DNA of 64,000 nt from Hysterium pulicare CBS 123377 (taxonomy: Eukaryota > Ascomycota > Dothideomycetes > Hysteriales > Hysteriaceae). Every line of letters begins with the position of its first letter. Positions within the stretch are counted from its first letter, which is position 1. The position numbers were made by a program, and so were the translations under genes. The notes under the pieces were generated by a model. It was not told the DNA's origin and ran no database searches. It saw nothing but the letters and a program-made list of their open reading frames with translations. The stretch is taken from NCBI GenBank assembly GCA_000467715.1, contig AJFK01000084.1, forward strand, positions 25,328-89,327. The letters are read 5' to 3'. This document shows, piece after piece, positions 23,449 through 33,183 of this stretch.

Positions 23449-25402
23449 ATGGCATCAGTGTCTCTCCTTAGGCCTCTAGCCCGACCCAAGTCATTCATTT
23501 GCCAACAATGTATTCGAAAACGCAACTTTCTCCGACAGTGGCGACGCAACATTTCTCAAGCAAAGCTTCAGGAGCTTGAAGAAGGCGAAGCAGCATGGAA
23601 ACAGTGGGGTGAAGAGATCAAAACAGGACAGAAACAGAGCATGCTAAGCACATTGGAGGCTCGCGGTTTTATCAAGGATGTTGCCGGGTATGCTCAATAG
23701 TAATACGCTCCAACCATTTACTTTCTAACTGTTCGCGTAGTAGCCGTGAAGCCCTCGATGCGCTGATGACGGAGAAGAGAATAGGCGCATATGTTGGAAT
23801 AGATCCTACGGCCCCTTCTCTACATGTCGGACACCTTTTGCCCTTCATGGCACTCTTCTGGATGTATGTTCATGGTTTCCATGCTGTTACTCTGGTGAGT
23901 AGCTGCAAGTAGAGCGAAGAGTAGCTGGTGCTAAGAAACCATAGATAGGCGGCATGACGGCAAAGGTCGGCGATCCCACCGGCAGAAGTACTGCTCGAGA
24001 ACAACAGACGACAGTTGCACAGAGATTGAATCCTATTCTCATGACAAAGCAACTGAAGACGCTCTGGACGAATGTAGAATGCCTCGCGATCAAACATAAT
24101 CACAAGAAGACCGCGAATTGGAAGAAGGATGTGTTAAACAACCAAGATTGGCTGGTAAATCTTGGCGTAGGTGATTTCTTGTCCGATCTAGGGTATGGCA
24201 TAAGATTAGGGGCTTTGCTCAACCGGGACATGTCAGTTAACTGTTATTACGCAGTCCGAATACTTGGCTAATAGACTATAGCGTCAAATTGCGGATGGAA
24301 AGCGGAGATGGCATGTCTTTTTCTGAATTCTGCTATCCATTACTTCAAGCTTGGGATTGGTGGACGATGTACCACAGAAATGGGGTCCAGCTTCAAATTG
24401 GTGGATCAGACCAATACGGCAACATTTGTTCTGGGATGGACGCCGTGAACTACCTACGGAAATCTCACCGTGATCCAAAGCTTCGACAAGATAAAGATGA
24501 CCCGTTAATGGTAACGGCCGGCTTCACAACTCCCTTGCTGACTACATCTTCTGGCGAGAAGTTTGGCAAAAGCGCAGGTAATGCTATCTGGCTAGATCCT
24601 GAAATGCTTAGCTCCTTCGATCTCTACCAGGTGCGTAGTTGTAGAGTGTTCCTGGGAAGCTGCTTGTTTACTAACGTACCGGAAACAGTATTTTATGCGA
24701 ACCTCCGATGCTGACGTCGAAAATTATCTAAAACTACTGACGTTCGTTCCATTGGATCATATTCAGCTTCTCATGAATAAACACCGACAAGATGCTTCAA
24801 AGCGACTAGCTCAACGCCTGCTTTCCCGCGAGCTTGTTGAACTCGCTCATGGCGCTAGTGCTGCGGTATTGGCGGAAAAGAATCACAAAGACGCTTTCGC
24901 TCAAGGCACAGGCGGTATATCTCTATCAACTGTTAAGGAGCGAATCGAGACGCAACCAGCGAAACCTCTATCGAAAGATCAAGTGGAGCGTGTCCTCCAC
25001 AAAGAAACTTATACGAAGCGTGCTCCGGAAGCCAATGCCCAAAACGCACCTTCCAATAACGTAACCTTGCCGAAATCATTCGTCTATGAGAGCAATTTTC
25101 CTCAACTCTTGTACGCTGTCGGTTTAGTCGATTCTAAGAGCGAAGGCCATCGCCTAGTCAAATCTGGAGGAGTATATTCTACGAAACCTGATCTCAATGG
25201 TGAATTGAAATGGACCAAAATCGAAAGTGTACTGAATGGAAAAGCGGAGAAACATGTTATTGGCGGAGAAGCGCTTGCACTTCGGGCTGGCAAATCAAAA
25301 CTAAAAATATGCCGCGTTGTCGATGATGAACAGTTCAATGCTCAAGGGTTCTCCTTTCCTGGATGGGAGCAATGGAAGAACAGGCCTCTGTTAGCGTCAT
25401 AA
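23449..25402 (+). CDS. MSY1: Tyrosyl-tRNA synthetase, mitochondrial
   Basis: Exons 23449-23687, 23741-23894, 23945-24231, 24282-24630 and 24689-25402 give 580 aa. The first ~40 residues are basic and Ser/Arg rich ([20 protein letters not shown]), a mitochondrial presequence. The class I Rossmann fold shows the HIGH motif as [10 protein letters not shown], then GDPTGRS, the tyrosine-binding LLQAWDWW and [10 protein letters not shown], and the KMSKS loop as KFGKSAG. The C-terminal domain includes an S4-like RNA-binding segment ([25 protein letters not shown]). It charges mitochondrial tRNA-Tyr; in several filamentous fungi this enzyme also helps splice group I introns, which cannot be judged here. 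Introns are 50-58 nt with normal sites. Confidence 0.93.
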
Positions 25403-26393
25403 AGGACTGTATAGTATTGGTACAATTTAATATATGTACTAGATTTGTAGGATAGATGTAACAGTAACATTCCAGCGGTCGCCTCATCATGAACAGTGTA
25501 GGCTAGATCATTCTTGGTCATCTGTGAAATGGTAGTGTAAGCGTTTCCAATACAGTTACCTGGGACGACATATTCCGAAGGGTTAATCCAGTTGTTGAAG
25601 TGGACGAATTAAATGCAAGCAGATCTTCGAGTATTCTGGGTGGGAGCACCTCAAGGTTCTCAGAGAAATGGACACATTACTGGATGTGGCAATATTGTTA
25701 CGGTCCAACTTCCATTGTGGTCAGATTTGACTCTGCCAGAAGCGAGACTGTTGATATTGCTAAAAATATTCCTCTATCGCCAGCTGTTGGATAAGAGGAC
25801 AGGAAACCTCATCTCCATAAGGTATGCCGGCGAACTGTCAAGTATAAGAAGATATTTATCACAGCATTCTTGAAAACTCTTTGCGTCATTGGAAACAGCT
25901 TTATTCGTTCGGATAGTATATATGTACAAGCGGAGGACGCATCGGAGAGGACTCCAAGTCGATAATTGGCGGGGTCGAGACTTTGAAAGAACACTTTCCA
26001 GATTATTCAGAGATGCCATAGAGCGTCCGTGTTGTAACAAGAAGGGTGTGCCGAACGCGAATATCATGCTGCCTCCAATACCACAGTCAAATCACTTAAG
26101 CCCGGTAAAGGGAGAATTCGAAAGCAGGAAGAAGGCCAGCTCATCCAATACACGCTAGGCTTTCATCATCTGTAAGCAATTAGCGACATTTTCTGAAGCT
26201 GAATCAAAAGCGTGGGGACTTACTTGTTTTAAACTGGAAGGATAGAGAAGAAATTCTGTTCGAGGAGCGAAGAAGTTAAGTGTGAAGATTTGCGTTAGTC
26301 AGCATCTTGGCATGTAACTTCCGTTTTGGAGTAGGGGTTCATGTTTTTTTGATATCAACATCCATTGAGCCACTCGACCTAAATTAATGAAGA
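25403..26393. other. Intergenic region, 991 bp, with a possible minus-strand transcript
   Basis: This stretch holds the 3' UTR of MSY1 and the promoter of MSD1. On the minus strand a textbook intron is present (26170-26223; GTAAGT donor, GCTAAT branch, TTACAG acceptor), followed downstream by a 97-codon ATG frame. See the separate entry. Confidence 0.4.
25774..26067 (-). CDS. Possible small protein on a spliced divergent transcript
   Basis: A 97-aa frame starts with ATG 26065-26067 and contains SMASLNNLESVLSKSRPRQL and a Cys pair in SFQECCDKYL. It lies downstream of a canonical minus-strand intron at 26170-26223, whose 3' exon opens with ATGATG and a quick stop, so any translation would need to bypass a short upstream frame. 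No family was recognised and other frames in the area are also open, so it may be non-coding. Position and splice signals are seen; coding status is a guess. Confidence 0.2.
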   Translation of the reverse strand: MIFAFGTPFLLQHGRSMASLNNLESVLSKSRPRQLSTWSPLRCVLRLYIYTIRTNKAVSNDAKSFQECCDKYLLILDSSPAYLMEMRFPVLLSNSWR

Positions 26394-28598
26394 ATGCTAC
26401 CGCGGGTGGCTTGTGCATCTGCAAAATTACCATCAAGAGCAGTATGGAACTCATATGCTGAGGTTTCGAGATTTATCCGAGCCACAAGTGCGGCGGCCAT
26501 TCGAGTTCAAGTCCACCATGATGGTCGCCGGTTTTCCACGTGCAGCCGCATGGCCAATGAACCAAACGCGCGTATTCGCGAAGTTCTGGAGGAGTACAAG
26601 AAGATTTGTATATTTCCCTTCCTTTTTCTAAGTTTCATCTAAACTAATAGCTGTTCTAAGTAAATCTCCGTCATCCATCACATGAAATGGCTCGTCTCGC
26701 CTCTGAGGTTGCCAGTGGTACCGAAGTTGAACTACTTGGCTATTTTGGTCCTCGGAAAGATGTATCCAAATCTTTATCATTTTCTTCACTTCGAAGCCCG
26801 GAGCTTAGCATGGACGTGCAGATTGTTTCTTCTGCGGAGTTGCCAGACGGGACGCAAAACCCTTCTCATGACCTGTTCAAAGGCATCAATGCATGGTCAC
26901 CAGTTTGCATTCGGGGCATCGTCAAGGATCGAAGACCACCAAAAGATGATATAGCCAAGAGTAAGGCAAGCCCGAGGAGGATTGAGATCGATTTACGGTC
27001 CGTCCATGTGTTGAACGAACTTCCAAAAGACATCATAGCCAAAGAAGAAACTGTATTCCCTCCTGAGCAACGTCACCTTCAGCTGCGTATCAAGGATGAA
27101 CTACGAAAAGCATTAGTTTTCAGACAGGAAGTAGCCACCATTCTCAGATCACATCTCCAGACTCATTCGTTCCTTGAGGTCGAGACACCAATCTTGTTCA
27201 AGTCCACGCCAGAAGGAGCTCGAGAGTTCCTTGTTCCCACTCGTACCAAGGGTTTGGCATATGCTCTACCCCAAAGTCCCCAACAGTATAAGCAGATACT
27301 CATGGCCAGTGGAGTTTGGAGGTATTTCCAATTTGCTAGGTGTTTTCGAGATGAAGACCTCCGCGCTGACAGGCAGCCGGAGTTTACCCAGGTAAGCCCT
27401 TGGGGTAGGTTGTGGGGTTTCAATACACTCACACATTCCAGCTTGACTTGGAAATGTCCTTTGCAAGTGACGGCGACGTGATCAGGCAGCTTGAGAGCAC
27501 GTTGAGACATCTCTGGACTCAGAAACTCGGCATCGACCCTGGGAAGAATTTCCCCAGAATGACTTATTACGAAGCTATGTCGAAGTTCGGTTCAGATAAG
27601 CCTGACTTGCGCTTGGGAATGGAAGTGCGTGTTCTAATGCTTTGCGGGTTTCGTTGGCTAATTAGTCGTAGATTCACCGTTTTGGACATGTCATACCCGC
27701 AGACCTTGTCAGCAAAATAACTCCACTTCCCTGTCCCGACGTCGGCATCATGAAATTTCATGTTTCCGATGATCCAGGCGAAACTCGGAAATTCATTACA
27801 GAATTCATGGACAGTCCGAACGCAGCCACTTTCCTCAACAATCCCGATGGCCAACCTGGGATTTTTGTGTATGACCCGAAGAAGCCGCTATCAGGTCTTC
27901 AACCATTTGGCTTTGAAGGCGCTGAGCAAGCGGAAGAGCTATTAGAACTCGAGGCCGGTGATTTGGTTGTGCTTCAAGCTCGTAATGATGTACCCTTCAC
28001 TGGAGGCTCAACGTCGCTGGGAAACCTGCGTTTAGCTCTCGACAAAGCAGCAGTTGCTCAAAATTATATTGGCCCACATACTGGTTTCGAATTCGTTTGG
28101 ATTAAGGATTTCCCAATGTTTTCACCCACCAACGATACGGATCCCGGCCAAGGAGGTGCAGCTGGACTGTCCGCTACACATCATCCATTCACAGCTCCAA
28201 ACACTCCTGAGGATGTCGAATTGCTTTTGACCGATCCCACCGCAGCCATAGCTGCGCATTACGATATTGTGGTCAATGGAGTTGAACTTGGTGGTGGGAG
28301 TCGTCGCATCCACAATGCGGAGGTACAAGAGTTCGTCCTCCGAGATGTTCTCAAGATGGGTGAAGAGCGCCTGGGAGACTTTAGCCACTTGATTGAAGTG
28401 TTGCGTGCAGGGTGTCCGCCACATGCCGGCATTGCTCTCGGGTTTGACAGACTCATTGCTGTTATGATGGGGAAAGAGTCAGTGAGGGATGTCATCGCAT
28501 TCCCCAAAAGTGGAAGAGGTGAAGACCTGCTCGTGAAGTCTCCCAACGCTCCTACGGAAGAGCAATGGGGGACCTATCACCTGCAGATAAAGGTGTAG
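26394..28598 (+). CDS. MSD1: Aspartyl-tRNA synthetase, mitochondrial (bacterial-type)
   Basis: Exons 26394-26607, 26661-27391, 27442-27624 and 27672-28598 give 684 aa. The N-terminus ([17 protein letters not shown]) is a likely mitochondrial presequence. An OB-fold anticodon-binding domain is followed by class II motif 1 ([37 protein letters not shown]) and motif 2 ([25 protein letters not shown]). A bacterial-type insertion domain comes next ([20 protein letters not shown]). Motif 3 is [17 protein letters not shown]. The [15 protein letters not shown] and AHHYD-like stretches agree with AspRS rather than AsnRS. It charges mitochondrial tRNA-Asp. The 53-nt first intron joins KKIL to [12 protein letters not shown]. 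It lies directly after the mitochondrial TyrRS on the same strand. Confidence 0.92.
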
Positions 28599-29027
28599 TC
28601 TTGCCCAGTCCAAGGATACTTCCGTTCGAGGAGGTTGTCACTTCAAAATCCGCATCGGAACCGCTGAGAGTCATACCTTCTCCCATTGGCGGTCTCTACT
28701 GCACGTGTATTAAAATTCTTTTGCTTGTATATTGTTGTGTAACATGGAAGTGTAAGAGTATTGACGATATTGTATGATATAGAAGCTGGTTTTGTGGATA
28801 TCGACTACAGTCCTGTATATAATTCCTCGACATATACTGGGTATGGGAGCTTGGTCGCAGTCCGAGACGGTCATCCTCATTCAGTGAAGTGCTATTCATG
28901 AGCCCCGATTTATTCCCTCAATAGAGAAATACACCCGAGTTAAACAAGAATGGTACACCTTTCTCGCCTAAGAACAGTCAATACAGCTAGACTCCCTACT
29001 TTTGGAGATTTCATTCCGGTCTCGACT
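28599..29027. other. Intergenic region between convergent genes
   Basis: 429 bp with the 3' UTRs of MSD1 and the NudC-type gene. Nothing else is recognised. Confidence 0.5.
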
Positions 29028-29656
29028 TCAACCCATCTTTGCCTGAGAGAAGTCCATCTCGGGGTGCTGCTGCTTAAACTTCTCCAGTAGCTCCACCTTC
29101 TTCTGCTCGTCACTTGTGGGCTTTCCCATCTCCTTCTGACGTTGATCGAACATCATTTTCTCCACCATACTCCTCGTCTCGCCGTCCAAGTCACTGAGCT
29201 TGCTATTCTCAGGCTGGATCTTCGAGGTATCGATCTTTGGTGCCGTTGTCACCACATGTGGCCACCACTCCATCTGGTTAATTTTGTCAAGATGGATACT
29301 GATTTCTTTGCCGCCTGGGACCGTTTCGAGGGTCCATGTGGATTCGTCGACGTGAATGGAGTGCGGAAGGTCACCCTGGGATTTAAGGTTAATATTTGAC
29401 CTGACGGATACCACACTCCTCGAAATCATACGTCAATGATAGGATCTTGGCCTTTGACAGCAACTTTGAGCTTTGTTTTTGTAAGCTTCACGTCAAGATC
29501 CCGACCCTTTAGATTTGCGGCCACGGGAGCGGTAATGTCGACATCCTTGATCGTCTGGGTCCATTTGTACGGAAGGGCAGCCTGTTCAGCAGCTTCCTTG
29601 GCTTTGAGCTCCTCGTCCGCTTTCTCGCGTTCTGAAGGCGTGGGTGAAGAAGCCAT
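29028..29656 (-). CDS. nudC: NudC-family CS-domain co-chaperone
   Basis: Exons 29432-29656 and 29028-29375 give 190 aa. A short acidic and coiled N-terminus ([20 protein letters not shown]) precedes the CS/p23-like domain from [16 protein letters not shown] through [40 protein letters not shown] and MEWWPHVV. The C-terminal helix has [26 protein letters not shown], diagnostic for NudC. In Aspergillus NudC is needed for nuclear migration through dynein/LIS1 stabilisation and acts with Hsp90. The 56-nt intron lies in IID|GDL. It is transcribed divergently from the AP180 gene. Confidence 0.92.
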
Positions 29657-29966
29657 GGTGATGGTGTGAAGATTGTCTAAATTTCCCTTGGTGGCATTTG
29701 GCGGGATGAGGGTTGAGCAATGACGCTGGCGAATTCTGGGCAATCAATTCATCGTACTGTACTGTACAACGCAGCACCACTTACTACACCAACGCCGCTT
29801 CACTCCACTTCTTGGAGTGGTCAACGTGTCTCTGCTTCACTATTATTCGTATCCCAACATTATTTCCATTGTCGCAAGCCGCTATGCTACGATAGAACCG
29901 TGCCAAGCATCATCTCCGGAAGCCTCCAAGTACGCCGGTTCGTCCGCATACGCATTCTAGTTACAG
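29657..29966. other. Divergent intergenic region
   Basis: 310 bp between the start codons of nudC (minus) and the AP180-type gene (plus), holding both promoters. No sites could be assigned. Confidence 0.5.
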
Positions 29967-31476
29967 ATGGCGAGTTCTTTTGAAAAATCAGTGAAAGGCG
30001 GCACAAAGATCAAGGCAAGTATATCCAATATGCCGGAATTCGCATTATTGCAGCCTCCGGCGGCGTAGGAGCGAAAGGCTAACCTCCCTCTCAGCTCGCC
30101 GCTCCAAAGTCCAAATATGTCGAGCACATTCTCGTAGCCACTCACGCCGGTGAGGCGGGCGTTGCGGAAATCTTCAGAGCCCTCACGAATAGGTTACGCG
30201 ATTCAACATGGACGATCGTATTCAAGTCACTCATAATCGTTCACCTCATGATTCGAGAGGGGGAGCCCGATGTCACCCTGAAATATCTAGCGCAGAACCC
30301 GCACCGGAAGCTCGCTATAAACAGTTTCACTGAGGGTAGGTCTTACCATGTCTACTCCTATGTGTAGATGTAGTGTGGGGAGGGAATTCACAAATATATT
30401 GGTTAAGGGTGAAGTCTGATGGCTGGATTGGATTGGCCTCTTTCGCGGATTCTTGCCGCAAAGAACCTATGCACAGCAGTGATAGTGCTTATAGTTTCCT
30501 AGACAATTATTTCAATATCATGCTGACATTAAACCGGAATCTAGTTCAGACCCAAGGTCACAATATCAAGACGTACTCAGATTATCTCCTTCACCGGGCG
30601 ATCGAGTATGGTGCAACGAAAGTCGATTATGTTCGGGGAGGAGAAGGTCGTCTGAAAAGGATCAACATCGATAAGGGCTTGCTTAGGGAGACTGAAAGCG
30701 TCCAGGATCAAATTCGGTTTCTGTTACGCTGTGAGGTACGTGGAAGACCCCATCTAGAATGAGTAGAAACGTTGTAGAAACTAAGACCGGACGTGTTGCA
30801 GCTGCTAAATGGCGAGCCTGAGAACGAAATAACTTTAACGGCCTTCCGTTTATTGACGATGGATCTACTCGTACTCTTCCACGTCATGAACGAAGGGACT
30901 ATCAATGTCCTTGGTCAGAGAACCTTGCGAGAGCACCTTTTGCTATTGTTAACATGTTCCAGAACACTATTTTGAACTGTCACACCCCGACGCAACCCGC
31001 GCTCTTGGCATCTATCGGACGTTTGTGAAACAGACTGAAGCGGTAGTACAGTTCCTCAGTGTTGCGAGACTGCACGAGCATTCTACGAGACTCGAGATTC
31101 CAAAGATCAAGCATGCACCTACTAGTTTGGCTGCTTCATTGGAAGAGTATCTAAATGATAAGGACTTCGAAATCAACCGGAGACAGTACATTGCAGAAAA
31201 GGAGGCGAAGAAGGCCGGCGGCAAGAGCACAAATGGCACCAGCAAGCTCTTCGATTCCAAGCCCACAGCAAAGGCATCCACTCCAAAGCAGCCATCCGCT
31301 GCACCGGCGAAGCAGGAAAAAGGTCCGGCCCCCGATTTAATTGATTTTTTCGAGTCGATTGAACAGAATCAGCAGCCTATGGCCCAGCAAAATACTCAGT
31401 TTCAGCAATATCCTCAACAAACAGGCATACCGCAAGGCGGATTTCAAATGCCGCAACAAAACTTTGGTTATCCTAT

Positions 31477-31511
<35 letters not shown>

Positions 31512-32332
31512 CGCAGCAGCAGTCCTTCAATCCACAAACAAGCCAGGGAAGCAATCCCTTTGGCCAAGCGCCACAACTACAACAACAACAACAACCACCG
31601 CAGCAGCAGCAGCAGCAGCAGGTTCAGCCCAATTTTACAGGCGCCGGATTTGGTGGCTACACGCCTCAACCCTTCAACCCGCAAAACACCTCGCTGTCAT
31701 CAATCCCCCAGAATGGTGTGCCAAATTTTGCTCCGCAACCCACACAACAATACAATACCACGCTTTCTCCTATTTCCGAACCACTCCAAGCGCAACAAAC
31801 ATCTACAAATCCTTTCCGTGCTTCTGTAATGCCTAATCCCGAACCCAAACTTCTCGCCAATCCACCCATCACATCACCGCTCGCTCGATCCCCGACAAAC
31901 CCCTTCGCAAAGCAGAACCCCCTCCAACAACAGCAAACTACCTCGCCAGTTTCCAACTTCTCCTCCTCTCCCTTCACATCAGTTCCTTCAATCCAGACAC
32001 AGCAATCCGTCCCGTTTGCTACTCAACCTCTGCAGCAACCACAAGGTCTGCAACCTACGCCTACTGGCACGAATCCGTTTGCGCGCGGCCCGTCGCCCCA
32101 ACAAATGCAGCAATCGCCACCTCCGCAGCCTGGAGGGTTAACGGTTAATGCAACGGGTAGTACGAATCCCTTTCGTCAAAGTGCGTTCGTGAATCAGCAG
32201 ACAGGGCAGGGATGGCAAAATACAAGTCAGGGGACCTTTGGTGGAATGGGCATTGATAATGTGGACACGGTACAGGTGTTCCCGAGACCAGGTCAACAGA
32301 CAGGACAGCAAATGGGGCAGGGATGGTCGTGA
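29967..32332 (+). CDS. AP180/CALM-type clathrin assembly protein (ANTH domain)
   Basis: Exons 29967-30014, 30095-30335, 30545-30735, 30802-30913 and 30963-32332 give 653 aa. The start MASSFEKSVKGGTKIK with LAAPKSKYVEHILVATH is the ANTH phosphoinositide-binding helix region. It is followed by VFKSLIIVHLMIREGEPD, GHNIKTYSDYLLHRAIEYG and FVKQTEAVVQFLSVARLHEH, all characteristic of yeast Yap1801/1802. From about residue 330 the protein is Gln/Pro rich with a pure CAG-encoded polyglutamine run near 31478-31510. It contains five NPF motifs (SNPFGQ, TNPFRA, TNPFAK, TNPFAR, TNPFRQ) that bind EH-domain proteins such as Ede1/Pan1. It would link PI(4,5)P2, clathrin and cargo at endocytic sites. Intron 1 uses a GC donor (AAG|GCAAGT), intron 2 is long (209 nt). 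Confidence 0.92.
31478..31617 (+). repeat. CAG/CAA polyglutamine-coding tracts
   Basis: Inside the AP180-type gene. A run of CAG triplets at about 31478-31508 is followed by CAACCGCAGCAGCAG, and a second CAA/CAG-rich run lies at about 31574-31621. Both are translated as polyglutamine and are candidates for length variation between strains. Confidence 0.85.
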
Positions 32333-32901
32333 TCTAAGTCTTCATCTTTCGGACAGCGAAAGAAGGGTGCGCTGACTGGCGCTCTAATACCGGAGTTTTA
32401 TGGGATTGAATTGCGTGCTGTGGCGTTTTTGTGAAGAATCTGCGAAAAGGATTCTGTTACCGCCTGCTCTTATGCGGACCAAGCGTGGGACATCGTTCAA
32501 AAGGGAACGAGCAGATAAGTGAGGGTTATTTGCTGATTGGGGTATAAAGCATTATTTTAGAGAATTCCAGCTCTGCTGCAGGCTGTGGATGCCGCTTATT
32601 CAAAGGGTGAAGCCTTCTTACTCTTAACCACGCGTGGTTCTGTGCTTCTTAATGATTTGGCCTTGTTCTTGGTTTTCCCTTACAGCCGTTGCAGCATTTC
32701 TATCTAGGTCATGATACCAGTCATTAATGTTCAGAAACAAAGGAAAGCTGTTATGGATATTTTGGTGATCTGGTTGGATCTTGCCTTAATATTTAAGAGT
32801 TGTAGCTAAATGGCGTAGACGGAGGCCTAACCACTGGACATGTAGCCTCTAAAGTAGGCATTGGAATCTCCAAATGAAATTATTCATCATTAGGTAATTT
32901 T
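32333..32901. other. Intergenic region with decayed repeat at its right end
   Basis: This stretch holds the 3' UTR of the AP180 gene. Its right edge (32802-32901) is the non-coding remainder of the second copy of a tandem duplication that continues into the kinase gene; see the repeat entry. Confidence 0.55.
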
Positions 32902-33183
32902 CTAGTCTAGACCGGACAAATACATCAAGCGTCGTAATGATGGACCTTTCAGGACTGCCCGAAGTCCTTTATGTTGTCGAACGGAGTTGGAGCTAGGTGG
33001 CGTAGACGGAGGCTGAATTAATGGTATTGGAATCTTTTGTTCGTTATTAGGTAATTTTCTGGCCTTGACCAGAGCCTCTCGACCTCCCGGACCCCATAAC
33101 ATACGATCCAGGATGCCACTTGATGATGGATCTTTCTGGACTGCCCGAAGTCCTTTAGTCACACTCTGTTGTCGAACGGAGTC
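32802..33183 (-). repeat. Imperfect tandem duplication, about 190 bp period, two copies
   Basis: Unit A is about 32989-33183 and unit B about 32802-32988. Anchors repeat with periods of 195 and 187: GTTGTCGAACGGAGT at 33168 and 32973, and TGGCGTAGACGGAGGC at 32998 and 32811. Read on the minus strand, unit A is entirely coding for the kinase C-terminus. Unit B is coding only in its first part, after which a frame change and several stops end the protein at 32902. Confidence 0.85.

Noticed and set aside
31341-31829. 162-codon polyserine/asparagine frame
   Set aside because: Frame-shifted reading of the CAG/CAA repeats in the AP180-type gene.
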